The notes beneath the pieces were generated by a model that was given only the letters and a program-made list of their open reading frames with translations, was not told the DNA's origin and made no database searches. DNA of 64,000 nt from Anaeramoeba flamelloides (Eukaryota; Metamonada; Anaeramoebidae): assembly GCA_027625915.1 (NCBI GenBank), contig JANTQA010000042.1, forward strand, positions 1,996,001 to 2,060,000, in the 5' to 3' direction. A program made the translations under genes and the position numbers. Below are positions 24,846 to 37,859 of the stretch, piece after piece (positions within the stretch are counted from its first letter, which is position 1; every line of letters starts with the position of its first letter).

Positions 24846-27800
24846 AATTAGAATTGGTTTTATTAATGCTATTGGTGTTAGTATTGTTATTATTATAATT
24901 ATTGTTGCTGTTATTTTGATTTCTTATTAAATTCACATGGGAATACATTTTTTGAAAATTTAATAGGTGTTCTAATTGTAATAAATAATCAATGACTAAA
25001 GTTTTATTTTTTTTTATTAAGGAATGTAATATGGTTTTGCAACATATAAAATAGCTTTCGCTAACATTCCTAATACCATTATTTAATAGAAATTTTAAAA
25101 CAGTTAATATTTTTTCTCTATTATTAATACATATGGACTGCCACATTTTTTCAATTATTTTTATGTTCAATTCGGTTTTTAAAGTGATTTTAAATAGTAT
25201 TGCCAAAACTTTTTTAAAATTTAAATAAGAGTTTTTTTTATTTTTATTTAATTTTAATTCTCTTAGCCAATAGATTAAATAGCTAATGATCATTTCTCTT
25301 TTGACCTTAATTTGAGCGAATTTATTCAGATCGTCATTTTCAATTTGCAGCACTATTGGGTCCTTCAAAGTCGTCAGCATCCAAAATCTTTTATTAATTT
25401 CACAAATAACTTCGAATGTCAAGTCTTTATAATTCTTGGCAAAAATTTCACTTAATTGGCTTTGGTTGATCAATACATTGGGCTGTATTATTCTTAAAAA
25501 TGAATCCAAGAAAAGTGGCTGGTTGTCAGTGATATTATTATTATAGCGTATTTTTAAATTTAAATAATTGTTCAAAATAATATGCTCATTTAAATAATAT
25601 TGAAATAATTGAACGATCAATTTCCTAATTTGCAAATTATTTGATCCTAAATGATATAAAATGAAATTTAATAAAATGGGCTTTGGTAATGTAATATCAT
25701 TTTTTTTCAATATCAAAACTTCAATTACAATTTTTAAAAAATTTGTAGTTATTTCTTCATTAATTAGCATTGTTTGATCCAAGTATTTGAATAAAAAATT
25801 TTCACAATTTTCGATCAAATAATTTTTTAAAGTATTATAGCCGATCTTTTTTTTGAATTCATTTTTTGAACAAATCAATTTAAAAATGAAAGAAAATGTT
25901 TTGCTGTCAAAAATCCGTGAATTATCAATCCTCTCAAAATTTGTTCCTAATAATAGCAGCGATATACATTGCAAAGAAATAAATTCAACAGAGTTATATA
26001 AAAATGAGATTACCTCTTTAATTGTTTCACGATCTTTTTCGAATTCTTGCTTTTTTTTTTTTAATTTTAAATTAATTTTTTTGTTTTCTTTGGTTCTTTT
26101 TTTCCTCCCACTGATCGTTTCTTCGCAATACTTTGAAAAGAAATGAAATTTGTTTTTTCTTAATTCGTTAATATATGGCTTTTTAAAAGATTTTAATAAA
26201 AATAAGAATCGATTGAACAATAGACAATAATTATATCTCATTCTTAATAAATTAATTATCGCAGAAATATGCAGGTTTTTAAATCCCCTCTCAATTGTCT
26301 GAATCCTTTCTTCAAAGATTGAAAATAAATTATGAATCGAAACTCTTAATTTCTTTCTTGTCGAAAACTCCTGGTAACTTAAATCATATAAAAATATTCT
26401 TAAAATAGCGACAATGTTTGTAATCCTGGTATTCAAATTATTCATCTGGTGCGGTTTCAATTTGTCCACTTTAATGAGTGTTAGTGTCTTTTCTAAATAC
26501 TGAAATAATTGCTGGATTAGGATCTCAAAAGATAAATTATTGATCATCCCCAATGATAAAACACTTGCATTTCGATGCGGTAAAATCGTACTTTCTAAAA
26601 AATTGAACATTTCTTTATAAAAATTTGTTATTGATTCGATCGCGATACAATTTGGATCAGAAGTCGCAGAAATCATTATCATTACATTTCGAAATTGTTG
26701 TGATTGTAATAATAGTTCTTCATCGTTTTGGGTATTTAAAGACTTTTGCTTCAACACTGGTTGGATTCCCATTTCAGAAAATCTTTTTAAGCAATCATTG
26801 AAAAAATATGAGATCGGGTAAGGGTTTTTTTTAATTAGAATTTTTAATAAATCTCCAAAGACACAAATCCATTTTAAAGCAAATTCTTCATTGTCAGAAT
26901 TTAATAATAATTCGAGAAATTTATTCCAGGATTCTTCATCAAATCTATAATTTTCATTATTCTTAATTTTCCATGTAGATTGAAAATTTAAATTATTAAA
27001 ATTTTTTTTTTTGATTTTTTTCTTTCTTTTTTCTTTTCTTTTCCCTTTCTTTTTAGAATCTTTTTCCTTTATTTTTTCTTTTGTTTTTTCTTCATTTTTT
27101 TCCTTTTCCTTTCCTTTTCCTTTATCTTTATCTTTTCCTTTATCTTTATCTTTATCTTTTTCTTTTTCTTTTTCTTTTTCTTTATTTTTATCTTTCTCTT
27201 TTCCTTTTTCTTTCTCTTTTGCTTTTTCCTTATCTTTTGCTTTTCCTTTTTCTTTTCCTTTTCCTTTTTCTTTTTCTTTTCCTTTTCCTTTTTCTTTTTC
27301 TTTTCCTTTTTCTTTCACTTTCTCTTTCTCTTTTCCTTTTTCTTTTTCTTTCTCTTTGTCTTTTCCTTTTTCTTTTTCTTTGTCTTTTCCTTTTTCTTTT
27401 CCTTTTTCTTTTCCTTTTTCTTTTCCTTTTTCTTTATCTTTTCCTTTTTCTTTTTCTTTCTCTTTGTCTTTTCCTTTTTCTTTTTCTTTCTCTTTGTCTT
27501 TTCCTTTTTCTTTTTCTTTTCCTTTTTCTTTTTCTTTCTCTTTCTCTTTTCCTTTCTCTTTCTCTTTCTCTTTTATCCTTTCTTTTTTATAATTTTTTCC
27601 TTTTTCCATCTCAATCCTTTTTTCACTTTCATTTTCACTCTCATTCTCACTCTCGCTTTCACTTTCACTTTCACTTTCGCTTTCGCTTTCGCTTTCACTT
27701 TCACTTTCGCTTTCGCTTTCACTTTCATTCTTCAAAGTATCTTTTTCCCTTTTTTCTTTATTTTTTATTTTTTCTATTTCATTTTCTATTTCCTTAATAT

Positions 27801-30198
27801 TATTATTATCAATAATTAATTTGGTGCTTATATTATTATCATTTTCAATGTTATTATTAATAATATCATTATTAATATTTTCTTCATTTTTCTCAATTTT
27901 AGTTTTAATATGCTTTTTAATATTAATTTCCTTTTCTTTTTCTTTTTGTTTTTCGTTACTAATTAAATTTTCATTTTCATGATCCAAATTATCTTTTCCC
28001 TTTACACCACCAACTTTTTCTTTATTATTATTCTCTTTTTCTTTGAAAATTTCATTTTTCCCTTTTTTGTTCTCTTTATCATTATTTATCTTTTTTAATA
28101 AATCACTATTGATATTAATGGTATTATTAGTTGATGAAGATGTTGGCAATGAAATATTATTTATTGTTGAAAAATTTGAAGAGGTTGTTGGCGAGGAAGA
28201 GGACGAAATTGTTAAAGAATCTTTAAGGTTGTTGAAATTTAATAAATTATTTTCATTATTATTATTTTCATAGGAATTCTTAATTTTTATTAAATTAATT
28301 ATCTTTTGTTCAAAATCTAAACGTGGATGATCATATAGGCGAGAGATATTATTTTCAAAAATTAATTTTAAAGAACGAATGGGTAAAACATCAACTTGAT
28401 CAAATTTCACTTTTTCAATTATTAATTTGATGGATTCTTTAAAAATATCTATTACCCTTTTTTCATTCAATTCTTTATGATAATCGAATTTATTGTTTGT
28501 GTTTATAATTAAAAATTTTTGAATTGAATCTAATGTTTTACATGTTTTTAATATTTGTAAAACATTTTTACGGATTAACGGATCATTTAAAAACAAATAA
28601 ACTAAAACTTTTCCTTCAATCATTGAAACATTACAAACAACAAATTGCTTTTTAATTACCTTGATATTTTTATTGCCGTTATGTATTTTTTCTACTAATT
28701 TGTTATTTACATTAATCCATTCCTTTAATAATAAATTCACATTTTCCAAGCAATACGATATTAATTCATTCAGGTGTTGTGGTATCCCTGAAAGAAATAT
28801 TAAAAATTTTGAAAGCACCTTTGGGCCTAAATCAATTCGTTTATGAATCATTCTTAATAATGAGTCGATGGCAAAGAAGCTAATGCGGTAATCAAAATGT
28901 AAAGAAAATTTTGAGATCAACGAAAAGACATCTTCAGGCATGGGCAATAGTGTGGGTATTGAACGGAAAATTTCTTGTAGAATCATAATAAAAGATAATT
29001 TATCTTTTGATACAAAATCACTTATTGTCTTTGTTTCATTAAAATAGCAGTATGCTCCAATTTGGTGATCAATTTCTCGAATAAAATGGATAATTGTAGG
29101 ATCAATTAATTCAATATATTCCCTAGTAGATTGTGATTTGAAATTTATTTGTCGAATTTCCTTTTTTAATAGTTCATTATTAGCATTATTGTTGTTGTTT
29201 TTGTTGTTGTTGTTGTTTTCATTATTTTTCTTATTTTTTCTTTTTTTCTTCTTTTTTTGTTGGCTACTTATCTTTAATATTCTTCTAAAAATCCTGATTA
29301 AAAAGACATTCCATTCAACAATTAAATTACGGTGGCATTTCAATAATTTTATTAAAACTTCATTCATTACGTATCGGGAATTCCACTTGGCAATTAAAAT
29401 AATTATTTCTTCCAAATAATAATTTTGAATTGGTAATAGACCACCCTTTCTATTATAAGGAAAGAGTTGCAACATTATATTATTTATCTGTTCTAATTTA
29501 ATTTCATGGGTTATATGCTGTGAATTTGTTGTGTGATCAAATAAAAATGATTTTAGAAAATAATATATTGCAAGTAAAACATTTTCGTTCACAACTCTCA
29601 CTTTTAAACATTTTTTTAATATTTTATTAAAAAATAGTAAATTTTTTTGATAATTGGATATGTTATAAATGTCCTTTAAACAATTCGAAGTTAAAACGTA
29701 AAATAAAATTCCAACGCTCTTTTCAGATTTCTTGCTTTTCATGGAAATTGCCTTTGTATTGAATTCTCTGAAATAATTAATCATGGTTGTATCATTGATT
29801 TTATTGATATTATAATTGTCCAATAAATACATTAATATATAATTTAAAGATGTATATAAAGACGTTTTATATTTGAAATTTTTTTGATTGGATAGATCAT
29901 AGAATTTTTTTAAGATGTAATTTAAATTTTCAACACCATCTTCACTAATTATTTCAATCCCAATGTATCTTAAGACAACAAAATAAGATTCCATGGACAT
30001 TTGCTTTTTATCATCAATAAAGTTTGGAAATAAATCATTCACAATCATTTTGCAATAGTCTTTCGATAATAATCTTATCAATAGCCCATAGTTTTCTCGC
30101 ACAGTAATTATGTTTGATATCTCATCATTGGATTTATCAATAAATTTTTTGGCTTGACTATAGTTTCGTAACGTTTGTACACAGTTGGAAATCATCAT
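21576..30198 (-). CDS. FRY: Furry (Fry/Tao3/Mor2) homologue, NDR/LATS-kinase scaffold
   Basis: Giant HEAT/armadillo-type scaffold that supports Ndr/Orb6/Cbk1 kinases with Mob in cell polarity and morphogenesis. About 2,870 residues (human FRY 3,013). N-terminal cell-morphogenesis signatures include NIMLQLFPYNRKGGLLPIQN, and FSLHFDYRISFFAIDSLLRM matching the family H-x-D-x-x-L/I-R-x-x-A-x-x-S/A-L-x-x-L. Further along, FLQYLPRILHLTCLCIDHP with LVQDNSRTLLLNLL matches the conserved dHP...L...L.LLLNLL stretch. The C-terminal part (from 23294) has WFKESIIWLKN...YARTNQIFRIF, the family W...SRHYA.RS.QIFR, then a basic coiled coil (about 21750-21960). Large low-complexity inserts: Lys/Glu/Gly and Ser/Glu (27010-28330), Asn (24490-24930) and acidic Asn/Ser (23500-24150). 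The frame shifts by one base in the T6 run at about 23261-23266 (seen as A6 on the plus strand). The first in-frame ATG is at 30198, but the frame stays open and Fry-like to at least 30285, so an upstream exon is likely. Confidence 0.9.
27060..27720 (-). repeat. Coding minisatellite for Lys-Glu/Gly and Ser-Glu tracts in Furry
   Basis: About 500 bp of almost pure AAAGAAAA/GGAAAAGAA hexamer-type units (27090-27590) encode KEKEKGKDKE-like sequence. They are preceded in the protein by a Ser-Glu dipeptide run (27640-27725) built from GAAAGTGAAAGC units. The nucleotide-level purity suggests recent expansion by slippage. The reading frame stays open throughout. Confidence 0.9.
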
Positions 30199-30320
30199 TT
30201 CAAGTAAACCTCTTGGTGAGAATGTAATTTTTTTTACAATTTTTAAAAAAACATATGTAAATAGATATTCGCAATACAAAATCACATTATCTTTAATAGA
30301 TTTTGAGACTTTTAAAATCT
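30199..30320 (-). other. Probable 5' coding extension of the Furry gene
   Basis: Upstream of the first ATG (30198) the same frame stays open to a splice-acceptor-like TTTTTCAG whose AG lies at 30321-30322. It reads ILKVSKSIKDN and then VILYCEYLFTYVFLKI, resembling the E-Y-x-x-x-x-L-F stretch before the Fry core. No ATG lies in this extension, so it is likely the 5' part of an internal exon, with the true first exon further right. I could not find that exon. Confidence 0.45.
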
Positions 30321-33300
30321 CTGAAAAATTACTTTATATTTTTTGGATTGTAGTTTTAATTTATGTAGTTTTTTTTTTTTTTTTTTTAATAAAAAAGATT
30401 ATGAGGTTATAAAAATATGGAATTAGAGAATAATTAATTTTTTAAAAAAATAAGTTGACAAAGAAGATTTTTATTATTAAAAAAATTATTTATATACAAA
30501 ATTAATAATATTTAATTTTTTTTAATTAACAAAGGATTTTCTGTATTTTGTGCACATTAGCGATTACTTTTATATCTATAATGTGAATTATTGGCTTTAA
30601 AGAATTGTAAGTTTATAAGATCTTGTTAAAATTTAGGTTTTTTTCGAAAATTTCTAAGTTGTGCCCCAACCTTTTTTATTGACCAAATTCGAAATTTATC
30701 TTGACAATGTTCAAAAATCCTAATTACGCTGTAGGGTAGTCACACATACTTTATATTCAAGTATTATCAAGTTAAAGGTAAAAATATAAATATACTTTTA
30801 AATTATCTGGGGGGGTTCAGTAAGAGGAAAAAAAATCGATTTCAAATTTGCCTTGATTTGTTGAAAAATGTTCAAAAATTTCGAAAAGTTTTTGGATCGA
30901 TAAATGTTTTTTTGAAACCAAAAAAAAATTTAAAAATTGCAGTATTTTGATTTTCCTTCAAAAAATAATCAATTAAATAATTTTTTGATATTGCAATATT
31001 GTATTACAACCCTCAGATAGTATAAAATACAGACATTCCTTCAGTAATTCATGTAAACATAAAAATAGCGAATGTTTGTTTTTTTTTTTTTTTTTGTTTT
31101 GAATAAGGTTGTTATTGATTTGTTGAATTATTCTTTTTGTATTGCTTTTTTGAGTTTACATTTTATTCAGAAAACTTGATAGTATATTTGATGTTTTAAA
31201 TGTCAATAAATTCCATTTAATAAACCATTAAAGATGTTTGTTTTTTTTTGATTTTGGAAAAAGTATTTCCGATTTTCACTTGATATTTCTACTCCAAATT
31301 CTTCCTTAACCTTTTAAATACAATGGAATGTTACTAAATAAATCAAATATACTGACATTTTTCCTCTCCATTGAGTGTATATCAGAAAAGTATCACCATT
31401 AATTAATTAAAAACACAAATTTATTAATAATAAATTGGAAATTAATACATGATTTTTTGCGCTTGTGTATTGAATTTTATACTGTTTTAAAATTATTTTG
31501 AAAACTTTTTTGTGTCACTTTTTTAAAAAAGACAGATGATGATAAAATTTTCCTTTGAGTGCAGTTTAAAAGAAAAAAAGTTTGTAATAGGTATAAAAAT
31601 GGTAAAATTTTACATTGGTCAATTAAATAAAAAATGAAAAGGATTTTGAAAAATAAAAAAAACATTAGTGTTAGTAGTATTATTATTATTAGAGTTTTCC
31701 ATCTAAAGGTCTAGAATACAGGATAATGTAATTCTTTTGTTTAAATGTAATTTATTTTGCGAATAACTAACTTTTTCCAGGAAAGATATTTTATCGCGAA
31801 AAAGTCAATTCTACCGAAAAAGTATTTTGTAGGGCATAGTGTAGAAAAAAAAATGATCCTTTTATAAGCACAATGTTTTTTTTTTTAAATCTTATTAATT
31901 TTTTCAGAATTACCAAATAATTATACGAATTAGGTTCTGCTATTGAAGATGACCTATTTATATGTTAATAAATTTTTGTTGAACAACAAACTGATCTTCA
32001 AAACAAATTATTTTTTTTAAATGAACAAAAATTAAACAAAAATACATTAAGATCAGATCAAAACAATTATGGAATTCTAATTTGATTGGCTAATTTGTCT
32101 ATCAATTTATCATCAACTCAAATAACAACTTAAGGCAAATTCTCATTTCTCGATCTTTTGTTATATCAAATCTTGCTATGAAAATAAAATACTTTAGATA
32201 CTATCAACTTTATTGAGATTCTATAGTTGGTTGTCATCAGTTAAAACAATTCTCGAAAGTATTGGTAATACTAAAATAAAGACATTTCAATTTTTTTAAG
32301 CATTTTCAATATCAGATGCATACGACTACGAATTAATAATGTTTGTTTGAAAATTTTGTTATTTTCTTTTTGTTCTTCTTCTTTTCTTAATTTTATGTTT
32401 TTGAGGAATTCAAAACTAAAGGTGAATGGGTTTTTTTTTAATCAATCACTTAGATCGAATGGAAATTTCTCTTTCATCTGAGAGAGTTTAACTTTTGAAG
32501 GCAAAATACTTTTTTTTAAAAAAAACTCTTTTATCCAAGATTTCAACTGATTTTTTTTCAATTGTTTGTTTTTTTCTAAATTTGGAATTTTAATCATTTT
32601 ATCAAAAAAATGATTTTTCTTTTCTTCGGCTTTATTTGTACTGAACTGTCGAAATAAAGATCCAAAATTAATAGTTTGAAATCTTTTATTTTAGTTTTAT
32701 TTCCAAATATTTTTTTTTTAATTCAAGATCTGAAACAAAAATATCTTAAGGAATTGATTTGTATTTTTCAAAAAACCATCTATTATTAGATGTGTTTTAT
32801 TCGTGAAAAAAATGTATGACTTTTCGTGAAAAAAACAATATGCTTCAAGAAATAAGTATTTATTTGCAAAAATATAAGTATTGCGAGAACAAAGGGTATT
32901 TTTTGTGAGCAAGTAAGTATTTTGCTAGCAGGGATTTATTCACGAAAAAATAAGTCTTTTTCAAAAAAATGAGTCTTGAGAACAAGGAACAATGTCTAAG
33001 AATTTTCACATTAAGATGGAAAACTTTATTTATTGAAACACAAGTTGCATGGTCCGTAAAGAAATGGATAATTCTTTATTCTCTTCGAATTGTAACAATT
33101 GCTTTAAAACACAAAGTTGTTGTACTTTTATTTCTTGAATTAATTTTTTATAATTATTTCAACTCTTTTTTTGATGAAAATTTATTGTTTTTTGTTTCTT
33201 TATTTCCAATTGCAATTACCACAAGAATTTACAATTAGGGAAGAATAAATTTGTTACTATTTTCAAATTGTCAATTTTGTTTTTCCTTTCATTTTCGTTA

Positions 33301-33738
33301 CCACAAAGAATTGTTTTACAGAATAATAATTTTCACCTATCTCATTAAAACGAAAGCTTGTAAGATAAGAATGATGAATAACCTTAAATTCAAGAAATAT
33401 TTATTTAAATTTGAGCGATCTAGATCAAAATATTGGAGCAATTGGTTCATCACAAAAATGAAATCAAAAGGTAAAGTGTTTTGTGAAGCAATGGAGTATT
33501 ATTTACAAAAAAAAAAAAAAATGAAAGATTGTTTTCCTTTTTCTTTTGAAATATTTTGTGGTACGATTTTATTTTGGTTCCTAATAACTGAAACAATTAA
33601 TAAGTTTAAAATATTTTTCTTTTTGAAAAAGTGACCAAAAGAAAAAAGTTATGCAAAGCTTTTCAAAGCTTTTAAAGAAACTTTCAAAATTACAACCCAA
33701 AACAAAAATTTCTTATTAAAAATGATGTTTAAATTGAT

Positions 33739-34194
33739 TTAAATTGCAAATTGTGAAGATAACCTTCTTGTTTTTAAATTAATAAAAATTCTTTGTTTTT
33801 CGAATAAATAAAAAAAAAGAGAACAGATTAAAAATAAAAAAAAGAAATAAACAAACTTTTTAGGGGTTGTGGATTGGTTCGGTATAAACCTATGGAAATT
33901 TTTTGTTAGGCTTCTTGATTTTTTGATTTTGTTTTGTTTTTTATGAGATGACGAGAATGAGCCAAGCAGTTTCTCAATTATTCTTTTTTTCAAGTAAAAA
34001 AGTCCTTCGATTATTGGAAAAATGTTAGTTTGTGAAAGCGAAGCTAAGGTGCCAACTATAACCTTAAATTCTTTATTATTGATCTCAAGAATGGTGAACG
34101 TTGGTGTTTTGGGTACAGTTGTAACCATTTCAAATGTGGTTCGATAAAACCTTGTTAAGATATTTTCAATTACTTGACTTTTGAGAAGATCCAT
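33739..34194 (-). CDS. Hypothetical protein, possibly tail-anchored
   Basis: A frame of 151 residues from ATG 34194. I do not recognise a family. The first 80 residues have balanced, protein-like composition (for example TTFEMVTTVPKTPTFTILEI, and GTLASLSQTNIFPIIEGL) unlike the AT-driven frames around it. A basic Lys/Ser stretch follows, and then a single hydrophobic segment near the C-terminus (FVYFFFLFLICSLFFYLF) with a short tail, as in tail-anchored membrane proteins. The sequence before the ATG reads AAACAGGA, so it could also be a splice acceptor and this an internal exon or a relic. No expression or homology evidence is available here. Confidence 0.35.
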   Translation of the reverse strand: MDLLKSQVIENILTRFYRTTFEMVTTVPKTPTFTILEINNKEFKVIVGTLASLSQTNIFPIIEGLFYLKKRIIEKLLGSFSSSHKKQNKIKKSRSLTKNFHRFIPNQSTTPKKFVYFFFLFLICSLFFYLFEKQRIFINLKTRRLSSQFAI

Positions 34195-35198
34195 TCCTGT
34201 TTTAATATTGTACAACTTAAAGGAATACAAAAACAAAGGAAATAATAGTCGAAAAAATAAGAACAGGAAATATCAGTTGGGCTTTTGTTAAAAAATGAAA
34301 AAATAATATGAAAAAGCTCATGTATTTTTCACACTAAGATGGTAGATTGGAAATCCTTTGGGTACGTCAAAAAGTTACAGACTTGAAATTAGAATTAAAC
34401 AACTATTAGGAGTGTTAATGAAGATAAAATTGGTAAAATAAATACCCAATAAATAAGGAAAAACATTCCTTGTTGTTCACACCTTAAAGATTATAATCTC
34501 CAAGATACTGAAGTGTGAACTTTCAAAAATTTTATCAAATAATATGAGGTTGGTTATATAATCAACATTCAAGTAGTATAAGTTTCGTTGGTAAAAGTAC
34601 TTGAGAACATTTCTTCTATATTCTTCTTTTTGTTCTTTTGTTTCAAAGTAAAAAACAAGATCTTTTTAGTGAAGTAACAAGAAGAGTATTTGGTCTCAAG
34701 TCAATTATTATGTTCGTTTTTTTTTTTTTTTTTTGTTTATTTTTGATTTGTTTTTGAAAGGATATTTTCACAAACAAGAAATGTTTGAGTTACAGAGAGT
34801 TTGGAGTTAAGATTAACTTTAAAAAATATTCCCTAATACGATCATTCAATTTTTGATCATTGAATTTTTGATTTGGACACTTTCAATTGGTAATACATCA
34901 TTACAATTTTGAAATTTAATCAATTTGGTTTTTATTGATTAGTTTCAGAAACCAAAGCCATGGTATTGTGTTAAAAGGTAAAAAATAAGAGTCTTTCTCT
35001 TTTTTTGTTTTGATTTGTATGAAATAAAATAAAAAATATCTTTTAAGGGAATAACTTCAAATAGATTCGTATATAATCAATGTATATTATAATTAGGTAT
35101 AAATGGAATTAAAGAGTCATGGCTCAAAGTGGTTCCAATAGCTCTTTTAAATCTTATTGAACAATATATTATTACATTTTATACAATTCTATCACATT

Positions 35199-35670
35199 GG
35201 TGTAAATAACCCGTGTTTTTTATTTTTGCCCATAACTAAAATTTAATTCCTGTAAAAAATAATGGCTGACTCTAGAAATAAAAGAAACAAATCAATGGAG
35301 TGGTAACAGTATATAAACATGAAATAGGGTTCTTTAAATAAATTTTAAAAAAGAATTATTAAAATAGGCAAAGATTAAAATGTAATTTTTTGATAAAAAA
35401 TTGTGAGCAAAATTTCATTTTTTGAATTTTGATAAAAAATCATTTAATCTTCAATAATTTTGTAAAAATGACGAAATTTATGAAACAAAAGTATTTAATA
35501 TTCTTTAGCCATTTCGGTTAATCAAAGATCTAACCTCTAAAGTCAATTTAAATCCGAACCAAGAATATATGTGTGTCTTCTATTTTTAGATTTTGAAAAG
35601 GAATTAAAAAAAAATCACGAGTTAAATTTTAATAATGGGTTAAAGGTTGTCAACACGGGTTATTTACACC
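35199..35670. mobile_element. TIR element N
   Basis: Ends GGTGTAAATAACCCGTGTT at the left and the exact complement AACACGGGTTATTTACACC at the right, followed by further imperfect complementarity (CCCATAACTAAAATTTAA against CCCATTATTAAAATTTAA). The interior of about 370 bp has no long frame. Single copy in this window. Confidence 0.75.
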
Positions 35671-35757
35671 ACTATAATTATCAAAATTAAAAATTTTCAA
35701 TTATTTGGAATTTTTTTTTTAATTCCTTTTTCAAAATCTAAAAATAGAAGCCCACAC
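35570..35757. repeat. Hairpin overlapping the right end of element N
   Basis: CTTCTATTTTTAGATTTTGA (about 35578-35597) is mirrored at about 35734-35752, each continuing into a matching GGAATTAAAAAAAAA. The right terminus of element N lies exactly between the arms, so the two inverted repeats interlock. Confidence 0.6.
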
Positions 35758-37041
35758 AATACTAATATGGTATTTAAAAATTCAGTTTTAGAACTTCCAA
35801 AAGCAAATATTTTTTTATTTTTTTTTAATTTCAAAGATGAACCCAATAACAATCAACAAAAAAACCCTAAAGAACTGATTAGTTTCGTTTTCATTTTATA
35901 AAGCTAATTGTAACATCAGTATATTTCCAATATTATAGAAATAATTTGTCAAAAGAATCGCTTGAGTGAATTATTAAACTTTTAAAAAAAATCGATTTTT
36001 TAGTAATAAATATACTTTTTTTGATAAATTTAAAAAAGATATTTTCCAACTTTAAAGTCTTTATATTGATTGCTCAAGCTTTAAACCTCTCTCAAATTCC
36101 AGATTTTTTCTAAAATTGTCAGGTTTTTTACTAATACAATTATCATTTACAATTGATGAAGATCAACAAATATTGCTACTTGAATAATTGTTTGTATAGA
36201 GATATTTAAACTGAGTAGCACTAATTTGATTAAATCTAATAACAACGTAATTTAATTGTAGGCTTCTCATGTGTTGAAGTTAATATCTTAACAAAAAAAG
36301 GATGCAATTTTCTTTACAAAATAGTTTAAATGTGATGAAAAATCATTCGAAACAAAAATACAATTCTTTTGTTCAAATACCATTTGTCTTTATAAACTTC
36401 TTTTTGTTCAAATTCTTTTATGTATTGAAAAAAATCATATTTAGTTGTAGATTTATCTCTATCTTTCGATCTTTTAAACTGTTGATGGGAAATCATCTGA
36501 CTCAATAAAATGATAGATTTTTTTTTTATTGTACTTCTTTTCTCAAAACACTAGCACTGAAATCCATTTTAGAATTTTTACCTCTGCATTAATTTTTTAT
36601 AAGCTATCTAAATTTGAATTAGTTTCATGATGAGAGAATTTATATATAAAAAAGTTTAGGGGTTCTGATTACAATAATCCAATGAAATAATGGAAAAATA
36701 AAGTTGAAAAAGAAACTTGTATTTTAAAATTCAATAATGTCTTTAAAAGCAAGTTATCCAATTTTCCATTTTAAAAGACTTTAATTTTATAAAGGTTACT
36801 GAAAAATTTTTTAATTTTTGAGTTCCAAAATACTGAACCTTTAAAAACAAAGACCATTAATTACCCCATATATGAAGAAAACATCAAAGGGCAATTTAGA
36901 GTGGAATCTTAATATTTTCTAATTTTTTCAATATTATAGTTTTATTATAGTATGATTTTAATTATGAAATATTGTACATTGGAATACTTTAAATGAACTG
37001 AAGAGAAAAACCACAAAAATCGACAGGAGGGGGTATAATAT

Positions 37042-37529
37042 TGAAAAAAATAAATCTCATCAAAATCATCCCTTACACTATTTTTAATTGTTAATATTTG
37101 AAAAATTGTTGTTTAATTTCCCAATAATTTCTTTTATTTAAGAATCAAACTTTTTAAATTATACCTATATATATTTATTAGAATGATGATTGATTAAATT
37201 ACACTTGTTAAAAACACTATTCAATCAATCAAAAACAAGTACAAAAAATATCATTTTCCAAATTCATGCAATGGCCTCTATAAAACGTCATTATTTTCTA
37301 AAAAAGAAGAAGATCTACTTAAGGTTATCAAACTATTACTTGGGTATTCTATAGAAACACCACTTTTATTCAATTTGTTTAATTTTTTTACTTAGTTCAT
37401 TATAAAATTATTTAATTCTAAAAAGGTTTTGATTTTAAATAAAAAAATGTTAAAGTACAAATTTCTCAATATTCACAATTAAAATTATGTCAGGGATTTT
37501 TTTCTTGTACTGTATTTTTTTCATTACTA
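37042..37529. mobile_element. Family C MITE, copy 2 (diverged, interior inverted)
   Basis: Length about 488 bp, the same as copy 1 at 11641-12129. The interior phrase AGAATGATGATTGATTAAAT is the reverse complement of the copy 1 interior; the ends keep GAAAAAAAT and GTCAGGGATTTTTTTCTTGT with many substitutions. Older than copy 1, judging from divergence between its own arms. Confidence 0.7.
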
Positions 37530-37539
37530 TATATACAGT

Positions 37540-37728
37540 CAGTCTTCACCTTTAAGTGACAAACTTTTAATAAAAGTTCAGGCATCAAAAAGATCTAAAA
37601 TTAAGGCACAAATTTCCTATTTTAGTCAAAGAATTGTCTAAAAAAATAACAAAAAAAATCTGCTTTCATTTGAGATTTTTTCTGTGCAAAAAATTTGCTT
37701 AAAAGTTAATGTCGTAAAATTGAAACTG
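37540..37728. mobile_element. Family I foldback/MITE, copy 2
   Basis: 189 bp, CAGTCTTCACCTTTAAG at the left and a complementary ...TTGAAACTG at the right, with AAATTAAGGCACAAAT inside as in the 41429 copy. It begins about 11 bp after the end of the neighbouring family C element. Confidence 0.65.
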
Positions 37729-37859
37729 AATGTATTTTGAAATTGAGATTCTTAAAAATTAAAAATTCTTTGAGAACTTAACACCCTTCTAAAAATTTGT
37801 AAATACCCAAAATCAAAAATTAAACAAAAAAAATATATTACATTCATTGTGTATTCACA

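Noticed and set aside
23627-24930. Several plus-strand frames of poly-Ile/Leu/Val opposite Furry
   Set aside because: They are complements of the Asn/Ser/Asp-coding repeats of Furry.
27011-27797. Long plus-strand Phe/Ser/Leu frames opposite Furry
   Set aside because: Complement of the Lys/Glu/Gly minisatellite; not a membrane protein.
32969-33634. Two consecutive plus-strand frames (89 and 127 codons)
   Set aside because: Phe/Lys/Ile-rich, no motif, no splice signals joining them convincingly; likely chance frames.
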